Source of the DNA: SFLA01 sp964485815
GTDB lineage: Bacteria; Bacillota; Clostridia; Oscillospirales; CAG-382
DNA length: 5,399 bases
Assembly (NCBI GenBank): GCA_964485815.1
Contig: CAZAJX010000064.1
Coordinates: 1 to 5,399, forward strand
Direction: 5' to 3'
Shown: in pieces, positions 1-4,291 of the stretch
Position numbering within the stretch: position 1 is the stretch's first letter
Layout: each line of letters begins with the position of its first letter
Notes under the pieces: generated by a model
What the model saw: only the letters and a program-made list of their open reading frames with translations
The model's database searches: none
What the model was told of the DNA's origin: nothing
Position numbers and translations under genes: made by a program

Positions 1-574
1 TTCTGCCCTCGTCGGTAAGCAGACCGAAATAGGGAACGCAACCTACGATGGAGCCCATAATATCGATAATACCCGAGTTTCTGTTGCATCTTGCGCCAAG
101 GACGGAGTTTGCGTATACTACCGCGCTGGATTCAGCCCAACTGAGTATATCTCCCTTCTGGGGCTTGTTGCCCACCTCGTCCATATAGCAGGTGCAGGTG
201 AATGCGTTTTTATCCATAAGCCCCAGCTTGTCAAGCTGATCCTCGTAAAAATCCTGCTTGGTATACATAAACTTATTGAACACAAAATTCTGCAAAAAGT
301 TTGCGGGCACGTTTTTGTCCACGGGGCGGGGGTCAACGGAGAAGGTCTGTCCCGATTTTACGCCCGCATCAAGAAGCTGCTGCATAAGATCGTAAACGGG
401 GGACATAACCTTTAATCCGAAAGAGGTTACCAGATGGTTGTGCTTTGAGGTGACGGGCACCATTTTCTCCGCCTCGAATGCTTCGCCGTACATAACCATG
501 GTCTTCATAACCTTTGCCATGGTTTCGCCCTGGGCGCCGTCAAGAATCTGTTGTTGCTGTTCGGTAAGCTTCAT
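1..574 (-). CDS. Aconitase X (AcnX) catalytic subunit, partial (C-terminus off the left edge)
   Basis: The first 191 codons are present. The start ATG (572-574) follows a TAAGGAG ribosome binding site at 588-594. The protein matches the large catalytic domain of aconitase X (DUF521 family). Visible hallmarks are an N-terminal MKLTEQQQ..LDG segment, the conserved block SWAESSAVVYANSVLGARCN at residues 145-164, and a Cys-rich TCTCY at 126-130 where many relatives have TCTPY; PYFGLLTDEGR (181-191) continues the family pattern. Known members are Fe-S hydro-lyases such as cis-3-hydroxy-L-proline dehydratase and archaeal phosphomevalonate dehydratase. The full domain is about 400 residues, so roughly half is seen. 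It begins directly with the catalytic domain, with no small swivel (DUF126) domain in front, which points to the two-subunit form; the small subunit would lie left of the window. It is the second gene of an operon with the enoate reductase-like gene. The family call is firm; the substrate is unknown. Confidence 0.88.
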   Translation of the reverse strand, partial: MKLTEQQQQILDGAQGETMAKVMKTMVMYGEAFEAEKMVPVTSKHNHLVTSFGLKVMSPVYDLMQQLLDAGVKSGQTFSVDPRPVDKNVPANFLQNFVFNKFMYTKQDFYEDQLDKLGLMDKNAFTCTCYMDEVGNKPQKGDILSWAESSAVVYANSVLGARCNRNSGIIDIMGSIVGCVPYFGLLTDEGR

Positions 575-587
575 ATTATATTATACA

Positions 588-594
588 CTCCTTA
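588..594 (-). promoter_or_regulatory. Ribosome binding site of the AcnX gene, overlapping the upstream stop codon
   Basis: Read on the minus strand this is TAAGGAG, 13 bases before the ATG at 574. Its first three bases are the TAA stop codon of the preceding reductase gene. Termination and re-initiation sites therefore overlap, which suggests translational coupling. The spacing is a little longer than the usual 6-9 bases, so this start may depend on ribosomes arriving from upstream (inference). Confidence 0.7.
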
Positions 595-2646
595 CAGTTT
601 CATAGCTATATCCCACGCCTGCCATATAACGGTGCGCAGGTTTCCTACCTTGCAAGCGTCGCCGATCACGTGTACGCCCTTGGTAGCTACGGGGGAGGGG
701 TTGTAGCCCACGGAAAGTATTACGCTGTCCGCTTCTATATCCTCGGTAGTTCCGTCGGCGTGCTTTACGGTCACGCTGTTTTCGTTTATCTTTACAACGC
801 CCGTTTCAAGATGCACGGGCACGTTGTTGGTCTTGAAGCAATCCCGCAAATAGCTGGTGTTTGCAAGACAGATGCCGGGTGTGGTGATAAGATCGTCCTG
901 CATTTCAACGATGCCGGGCTTTTTGCCCTGCAGGAACAGATCGTATGCGATCTCGCATCCCGTAAGTCCGCCGCCGATAATAACCACCTTTTCTCCCACT
1001 TTTTTGTTGCCAAGCAGATAATCCACCGCTTCAACCGCCTTTTCCGCGCCGGGAATGGGAATACGCTTTGCCTTTGCGCCGGTTGCTACTATAATTTCGT
1101 CTGCGTTAAGCGCCTTTACGTCGGTAATTTCGGTATTCAGCTTAACCTCGATGGGGTGGACGGTAATTTCACGTCTGTACCATTCGATAAGCGCTCTGTC
1201 CTTTTCCTTAAAGGAAGGAGATGCGGCGGCAATAAATACACCGCCCAGCTTATCTGTCTTTTCGTACAGAGTCACCTTGTGGCCTCTCTTTGCGCAAAGG
1301 ATAGCCGCCTCCATACCGCCGATACCGCCGCCGATGACTGCAATGTTCTTTTGCTTTTTGGCGGGAGCAACGTAATATTTCTTGCTCTGCATAGTCCGGG
1401 GGTTGAGCGCACAGCGGGCAAGTCCCATAGTGTCGGTAAGGTCCTGAGTATTTGCGTGTCCCTTGGAGGAGGAGAAGTTAAAGCAGCCCGCGTGGCAGCA
1501 GATACAAGGCTTTATCTCTTCTTTTCTGTCCTCAATAAGCTTTGTTATCCACCGGGGGTCTACAAGGAACTGTCTTGCCACGCCCATTGCGTCTATTCTG
1601 CCTTCTTCAACAGCTTTTGCCGCCGTTTCGGGGTCCATTCTGCCTGCGCATACCACGGGGATATCCACAAACTTCTTTATGTGGGCAACGTCTTCAAGAT
1701 TGCAGTTTTCGGGCATATACATAGGGGGATGCGCCCAATACCAGCTATCGTAGGTGCCGTTGTCCGCGTTAAGCATATCGTAGCCTGCGTCCTGCAGATA
1801 TTTTGCGGCTCTTTCGCTTTCCGCCATATCTCTGCCCACCTCGGTATATTCCTCGCCGGGCATTGCGCCGTAGCAAAATCCCTTCATTTTGGATTCCACG
1901 GAATAACGGAGTGAAACGGGATATTCCTCGCCGCAAGCCTCTTTAATGGCTTTTACCACCTCTGCGGCGAAGCGGTAGCGGTTTTCAAAGGATCCGCCGT
2001 AATCATCGGTACGCTTGTTGAAAAATTCTATTGCGAACTGGTCAAGCAGGTATCCCTCGTGTACTGCGTGTACCTCCACGCCGTCAACGCCTGCGTCCTT
2101 GCACAACTTTGCCGTCTTTGCAAAGGCTTCGATAATCTCGTGTATCTGCTCCACCGTCATTTCGGGGCACTCGATATCGTGCGCCCAGCGGGAGGGCTGG
2201 GGAGAGGGAGATGCCAGCTCGTGGTTGGTATCTATAATAGGCTTTATAAGTGCGCGGGTAAACTTGTTTTTGTGCAGGGGAGCAACCAGCTCGGTTATCG
2301 CCCAGGAGCGTCCCATTCCCGCGGTGAGCTGTACGAACAGCTTGGTATCGGTCTTGTGGATCTCATCCATAAAAACCTTAAGGTCTTTAAACATCTTGGG
2401 GTTTTGCCACAGCCATTTTCCCCAGAAGGTGTCCCTTAAGGGTGCAATTCCGGGAATAATAAGTCCCACGTTATTGTTGGCTCTTTCCAAAAACAGCCTT
2501 GCCGCCTCTTTGTCAAAGTGGCATCCGCCAAGTTCAAACCAACCGAACAGAGAAGTACCGCCCATAGGGCACATAACTATTCTGTTTTTAATCTCCACGT
2601 TCCGTATCTTCCAGGGGGTGAATAACGCCTTGTAACCGGCATCCAT
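592..2646 (-). CDS. 2-enoate reductase / 2,4-dienoyl-CoA reductase-like flavoenzyme (Old Yellow Enzyme family with 4Fe-4S and FAD domains)
   Basis: A 684-residue protein starting at MDAGYKALFTPWKI. An in-frame ATG 27 codons upstream (2727) lies beyond the promoter and is rejected; the chosen ATG has AAGGAG 11 bases away. Residues 1 to about 375 form the FMN-binding TIM barrel: NRIVMCPMGG (21-30), the active-site segment VHAVHEGYLLDQF (192-204; candidate catalytic His193, His196, Tyr199), DDYGGSFENRYRF (214-226) and VVCAGRM (331-337). Cys381, Cys384, Cys388 and Cys412 fit the 4Fe-4S cluster pattern. Residues 434-684 are the pyridine-nucleotide-disulfide-type module: GGGIGG (439-444) for FAD, GGGLTG (558-563) for NAD(P)H, and the FAD-contacting IGDA (661-664). 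Relatives include clostridial 2-enoate reductase, FadH and the bile-acid enzymes BaiCD/BaiH. YDMLNADNGTYDSWYWAHPP (289-308) looks most like the 2-enoate reductase branch. It probably reduces an activated C=C bond in the cytoplasm using NAD(P)H; the true substrate is unknown. Confidence 0.9.
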   Translation of the reverse strand: MDAGYKALFTPWKIRNVEIKNRIVMCPMGGTSLFGWFELGGCHFDKEAARLFLERANNNVGLIIPGIAPLRDTFWGKWLWQNPKMFKDLKVFMDEIHKTDTKLFVQLTAGMGRSWAITELVAPLHKNKFTRALIKPIIDTNHELASPSPQPSRWAHDIECPEMTVEQIHEIIEAFAKTAKLCKDAGVDGVEVHAVHEGYLLDQFAIEFFNKRTDDYGGSFENRYRFAAEVVKAIKEACGEEYPVSLRYSVESKMKGFCYGAMPGEEYTEVGRDMAESERAAKYLQDAGYDMLNADNGTYDSWYWAHPPMYMPENCNLEDVAHIKKFVDIPVVCAGRMDPETAAKAVEEGRIDAMGVARQFLVDPRWITKLIEDRKEEIKPCICCHAGCFNFSSSKGHANTQDLTDTMGLARCALNPRTMQSKKYYVAPAKKQKNIAVIGGGIGGMEAAILCAKRGHKVTLYEKTDKLGGVFIAAASPSFKEKDRALIEWYRREITVHPIEVKLNTEITDVKALNADEIIVATGAKAKRIPIPGAEKAVEAVDYLLGNKKVGEKVVIIGGGLTGCEIAYDLFLQGKKPGIVEMQDDLITTPGICLANTSYLRDCFKTNNVPVHLETGVVKINENSVTVKHADGTTEDIEADSVILSVGYNPSPVATKGVHVIGDACKVGNLRTVIWQAWDIAMKL

Positions 2647-2656
2647 ATCTGATCGC

Positions 2657-2663
2657 GCTCCTT
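2657..2663 (-). promoter_or_regulatory. Ribosome binding site that fixes the reductase start
   Basis: AAGGAGC on the minus strand, about 11 bases before the ATG at 2646. It supports this start over the in-frame ATG at 2727, which has no such site and lies upstream of the promoter. Confidence 0.75.
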
Positions 2664-2682
2664 TAATGTTTTTTACATATAA

Positions 2683-2711
2683 ATTATATACAAAAACTAT
2701 GCCTATGTCAA
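2683..2711 (-). promoter_or_regulatory. Consensus sigma-A promoter of the reductase-AcnX operon
   Basis: On the minus strand, -35 TTGACA (2706-2711) and -10 TATAAT (2683-2688) are separated by exactly 17 bases. Both hexamers are perfect. Transcription should start near 2676, giving a leader of about 30 bases before the ATG at 2646. Such a strong core promoter usually needs a repressor if the genes are conditional, and a palindrome overlaps the -35 box. Confidence 0.88.
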
Positions 2712-2734
2712 GATGTTGATTAATCAATATCTTG
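2709..2734. promoter_or_regulatory. 26-bp near-perfect palindrome, candidate operator
   Basis: The left arm CAAGATGTTGATT and right arm AATCAATATCTTG are reverse complements at 12 of 13 positions; the single mismatch is the pair 2715/2728. The 12-bp core TTGATTAATCAA is a perfect palindrome. The site covers the upstream half of the -35 box and extends away from the promoter, with its centre about 45 bases before the expected transcription start. That position would suit a dimeric repressor blocking the -35 box or an activator bound next to it. The half-sites resemble FNR/CRP halves (TTGAT/ATCAA) but are two bases apart instead of four, so the regulator family is not assigned. Confidence 0.65.
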
Positions 2735-2745
2735 CGGGCGAAAGG

Positions 2746-2769
2746 AAATCCGCCCTTTGGGGCGGATTT
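2746..2769 (-). terminator. Stem-loop terminator after the 72-residue membrane protein gene
   Basis: A perfect 10-bp stem, AAATCCGCCC (2746-2755) against GGGCGGATTT (2760-2769), with a 4-base loop. It lies 15 bases after the stop codon of the small membrane protein gene, and on the minus strand it ends in ATTTCCTTT. The T-run is interrupted, so efficiency is uncertain. On the plus strand it is followed by GTTTTC, but no plus-strand gene needs it. It also insulates the reductase-AcnX promoter from upstream transcription. Confidence 0.75.
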
Positions 2770-2784
2770 GTTTTCGTTGGGAAT

Positions 2785-3003
2785 TTAGTCTTTTTTGTAA
2801 CCGATGTTCTTTTCCTTAGCGGGATCGAACTTGAACTGGTTAATAAGTGCTACGATAGTGTAAATACCGCAGGTAAGGGGGCCGAGCCAGAAATATGCGC
2901 CGGTTCTGCTGGTGTATCCTTCGGGCTTAAGACCGGAGTGATTGATGATGATGGAACCGATCCAACCGAGGAAAAGGATGAGTAAGAAACGTTTTGCGTT
3001 CAT
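2785..3003 (-). CDS. Small two-helix membrane protein of unknown function (72 residues)
   Basis: The ATG at 3003 follows AAAAGGAG with a 7-base gap, and the gene has its own promoter and terminator, so it is very likely real and monocistronic. Two hydrophobic stretches, about residues 5-20 and 36-54, are joined by a short loop containing NHSGLKPEGYTSRTGAYF. The tail (55-72: QFKFDPAKEKNIGYKKD and flanks) is charged and probably cytoplasmic. The glycine-containing first helix (FLGWIG, 11-16) and second helix (LGPLTCGIYTIVALI) weakly recall TM2-type small membrane proteins, but the usual TM2 loop motif is not clear. No role can be assigned. The neighbours on both sides have separate transcription signals and give no functional clue. 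Confidence 0.72.
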   Translation of the reverse strand: MNAKRFLLILFLGWIGSIIINHSGLKPEGYTSRTGAYFWLGPLTCGIYTIVALINQFKFDPAKEKNIGYKKD

Positions 3004-3035
3004 AATATAACTCCTTTTTAAAAGTTTGATAACTC

Positions 3036-3064
3036 ATTTTAATACTTTTTTCACATTCTGTCAA
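3036..3064 (-). promoter_or_regulatory. Sigma-A promoter of the 72-residue membrane protein gene
   Basis: On the minus strand, TTGACA (3059-3064), a 17-base spacer and TAAAAT (3036-3041). The first hexamer is perfect and the second matches five of six positions. The expected start is near 3029, giving a short leader that contains the AAAAGGAG site. Confidence 0.8.
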
Positions 3065-3083
3065 CAGTTTTTAAACAAATCGG

Positions 3084-3108
3084 CTGTTTTTTTCTTAAAA
3101 AATCACAG
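3084..3108 (-). terminator. Weak AT-rich stem-loop after the 157-residue membrane protein gene
   Basis: CTGT and six T residues (3084-3093) pair with six A residues and ACAG (3097-3108) around a 3-base loop, with a 2-base bulge. It lies 16 bases after the stop codon (3125-3127) and is followed on the minus strand by the moderately T-rich CCGATTTGTTT. The stem is mostly A-T pairs, so this is only a candidate. Confidence 0.3.
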
Positions 3109-3124
3109 TTTTCGCCTTGTTATG

Positions 3125-3598
3125 TTAGAAAGTCGAAAGGATATAGCAGGCAAGCCCCAGACATCCGAAGGAAACCAAAAAAGATAAAGCGGATATCACC
3201 GTACATATTATTCCCTTTTTCCGTGTTTCGGGTCTTTTTATGCAGGATGCGGATATCACCACGTTAAGGGCGCCCGTGGGGGTTCCTATCCCCGCAGAGG
3301 GTATACCCAGCACGACGAACAGCACCGCTGCCCAAAAAGCCATCACCGCGCCGGGGTCGTTGGCAAGGCTGGTGTGCGGGGTTTGAGAAAAAACACCGAT
3401 AAAAAACAATGCTACCGTCAGCAGCACAAGCAGGTTGTACACTCCGTGAATCGATGTGAATATCACCGCGGTCTTTGAAAGATTCTTTTCCCGCAAAGCG
3501 TTTGTTTTTATTAAAAATATTAAAATTCCCGCCGCCAACAGAGTAAACGCCGTAAGAAGAGTAATAAGTGTTATTACCACGGTTGCGAATTCGTCCAT
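3125..3598 (-). CDS. Four-helix integral membrane protein, function unknown (157 residues)
   Basis: The ATG at 3598 has a full AAGGAGG seven bases upstream, one of the best ribosome binding sites in the window. Hydrophobic segments at about residues 6-30, 46-70, 85-118 (containing GIPSAGIGTPTGA, a Gly/Pro-rich break) and 128-155 suggest four membrane helices. The loops are short and basic: KTNALREKNLSK (31-42) and KRPETRKKG (121-129) are probably cytoplasmic by the positive-inside rule, which puts both ends outside and SQTPHTSLANDPG (71-83) also outside. There is no signal peptide, enzymatic motif or recognisable family. It appears to be a single-gene unit. Without database support nothing more specific can be said. 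Confidence 0.75.
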   Translation of the reverse strand: MDEFATVVITLITLLTAFTLLAAGILIFLIKTNALREKNLSKTAVIFTSIHGVYNLLVLLTVALFFIGVFSQTPHTSLANDPGAVMAFWAAVLFVVLGIPSAGIGTPTGALNVVISASCIKRPETRKKGIICTVISALSFLVSFGCLGLACYILSTF

Positions 3599-3643
3599 AG
3601 ATGTTCCTCCTTAAAAAGTGTGGGGTGCGTCCTTCCTATATAT

Positions 3644-3672
3644 AATGTATCATATAAAACCAAAATCCGCAA
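3644..3672 (-). promoter_or_regulatory. Possible weak promoter of the 157-residue membrane protein gene
   Basis: On the minus strand, TTGCGG (3667-3672), a 17-base spacer and TACATT (3644-3649), ending about 46 bases before the ATG. Both hexamers are only partial matches. The surrounding ATATATA tract offers other -10 registers, so the exact position is uncertain. Confidence 0.3.
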
Positions 3673-3727
3673 CAGTTTTTTGCAACGCGGGCGTGGTCAG
3701 AGCCAACCCGTTCAAATCCCCTCACAC

Positions 3728-3760
3728 AAAAAACAAAAAACACCCCATAAATGGGATGTT
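3728..3760 (-). terminator. Strong rho-independent terminator of the tRNA-Ser unit
   Basis: On the minus strand, AACATCCCA (3752-3760) pairs with TGGGGTGTT (3739-3747) through nine pairs including one G-T, with a 4-base loop. A long T-rich tract (TTTTTTGTTTTTT) follows. It begins eight bases after the CCA end of tRNA-Ser(GCT), so it is the natural end of that transcript. The opposite strand has no T tract after the stem, so the terminator is one-directional. Confidence 0.9.
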
Positions 3761-3768
3761 TTCTGTTT

Positions 3769-3858
3769 TGGCGGAGAAGGAGGGATTTGAACCCTCGCGC
3801 CGGTTACCCGACCTACACCCTTAGCAGGGGCGCCTCTTCACCACTTGAGTACTTCTCC
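3769..3858 (-). tRNA. tRNA-Ser (anticodon GCT)
   Basis: A complete 90-base tRNA including encoded CCA (3769-3771). The acceptor stem is GGAGAAG/CTTCTCC, perfect. The D arm uses CTC/GAG. The anticodon stem CGCCC/GGGTG encloses the loop CTGCTAA, giving anticodon GCT at 3823-3825, which reads AGC/AGT. The long variable arm (GTCGG/CCGGC around GTAA) is the class II feature expected of serine tRNAs. The T arm is GAGGG-TTCAAAT-CCCTC. A strong terminator follows. Upstream there is a -10-like TACAAT (3871-3876) but no -35 match, so it is probably co-transcribed with the tRNA-Ser(TGA) gene. Confidence 0.97.
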
Positions 3859-3875
3859 GTAGGAAATTAAATTGT

Positions 3876-3989
3876 AATGAGGAATGAGGAACGAGGAATG
3901 AGGAATTAATGTTGATTTTTGCCGTTGGCAAAAATCTTCCGTTCCTTTTCACTTTTCACTTTTACTTCATTTCACCTTTTGGTGAAATG
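3876..3989. repeat. Composite repeat element in the tRNA-Ser spacer (purine heptamers, hairpin, pyrimidine heptamers, hairpin)
   Basis: Four tandem heptamers AATGAGG (3876-3903; the third is AACGAGG) are followed by a perfect hairpin with arms GATTTTTGCC and GGCAAAAATC (3914-3936, loop GTT). Next come nearly three CTTTTCA heptamers (3945-3964) and a second perfect 9-bp hairpin, CATTTCACC/GGTGAAATG (3968-3989, loop TTTT). The left flank is purine-rich and the right flank pyrimidine-rich, so a transcript could fold into one long imperfect stem (GGAAC in the left arm, GTTCC at 3941-3945). Neither hairpin has a T tract on the minus strand, so they are not ordinary terminators for the tRNA. It resembles the small palindromic intergenic repeats (REP/MITE-like) common in Clostridia. 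No coding capacity. Copies elsewhere in the genome cannot be checked here. Confidence 0.65.
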
Positions 3990-3991
3990 TT

Positions 3992-4080
3992 TGGCGGAGA
4001 GAGTGGGATTCGAACCCACGGCCCGTTGCCGGGTCACTGGTTTTCAAGACCAGCTCCTTAAACCGCTCGGACATCTCTCC
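3992..4080 (-). tRNA. tRNA-Ser (anticodon TGA)
   Basis: A complete 89-base tRNA with encoded CCA (3992-3994). The acceptor stem is GGAGAGA/TCTCTCC, perfect. The anticodon stem CTGGT/ACCAG encloses CTTGAAA, so the anticodon is TGA (4044-4046), which reads TCA and, by wobble, other TCN codons. The long variable arm (CCCG-GCAA-CGGG) marks it as class II serine, and the T arm is GTGGG-TTCGAAT-CCCAC. A strong promoter lies 10 bases or so upstream of the mature 5' end. No good terminator follows it directly; the next clear one is after tRNA-Ser(GCT). Confidence 0.97.
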
Positions 4081-4097
4081 GTAAAGGTGCAAATAAG

Positions 4098-4126
4098 AAT
4101 ATAGCACAAGTGCGCGGTTTTGTCAA
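4098..4126 (-). promoter_or_regulatory. Promoter of the tRNA-Ser unit
   Basis: On the minus strand, TTGACA (4121-4126), a 17-base spacer and TATATT (4098-4103). The expected start is near 4091, about 11 bases before the mature tRNA-Ser(TGA) 5' end at 4080. The perfect -35 box and short leader are typical of a stable-RNA promoter. Confidence 0.87.
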
Positions 4127-4186
4127 CTGTTTTTGCAAACCTTTTAAAAAACAATATGAATTTGTGTCAAAAATGTTGCGAATAAG

Positions 4187-4215
4187 TTGACAAATTAAAA
4201 CTCCTGTGTTATTAT
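4187..4215 (+). promoter_or_regulatory. Promoter of the secreted protein gene
   Basis: TTGACA (4187-4192), a 17-base spacer and TATTAT (4210-4215), giving a start near 4222 and a leader of about 70 bases. It diverges from the tRNA promoter, with about 60 bases between the two -35 boxes. Confidence 0.87.
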
Positions 4216-4224
4216 GTTTTTGTG

Positions 4225-4249
4225 ACAATGGAACAAATATTCCCATTGT
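4225..4249 (+). promoter_or_regulatory. Hairpin at the 5' end of the secreted protein mRNA
   Basis: ACAATGG (4225-4231) pairs with CCATTGT (4243-4249) across an 11-base loop. It would sit a few bases from the predicted 5' end and about 40 bases before the start codon, so it does not cover the ribosome binding site. A 5'-terminal stem of this kind can protect mRNA from decay; it could equally be an operator just downstream of the promoter. Role inferred only. Confidence 0.45.
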
Positions 4250-4291
4250 TTGAATTTTGTTTTTATAAAATAAATAAAAGGAGAAAAACAA

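Noticed and set aside
670..1914. A 414-codon plus-strand open frame opposite the reductase gene
   Set aside because: It is a shadow of the minus-strand reductase, whose FMN, Fe-S, FAD and NAD motifs are continuous. The plus frame has no family motif and no matching ribosome binding site or promoter.
2015..2635. A 206-codon plus-strand open frame
   Set aside because: It lies opposite the conserved FMN barrel of the reductase and has low-complexity Ser/Cys-rich composition typical of a shadow.
2716..2727. TTGATTAATCAA as an FNR/CRP binding site
   Set aside because: FNR sites have four bases between TTGAT and ATCAA; here there are two. The symmetry also extends well beyond these half-sites, so it was listed only as a general palindromic operator.
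3914..3989. The two spacer hairpins as ordinary rho-independent terminators for tRNA-Ser(TGA)
   Set aside because: Read on the minus strand, neither stem is followed by a T tract; the sequences after them are AAGTAAAAG and AACATTAAT.
3618..4104. Short plus-strand open frames across the tRNA genes (containing EGFEPSRR- and VGFEPTAR-like peptides)
   Set aside because: These peptides are the well-known false translations of the antisense strand of tRNA T arms, here from the two tRNA-Ser genes.
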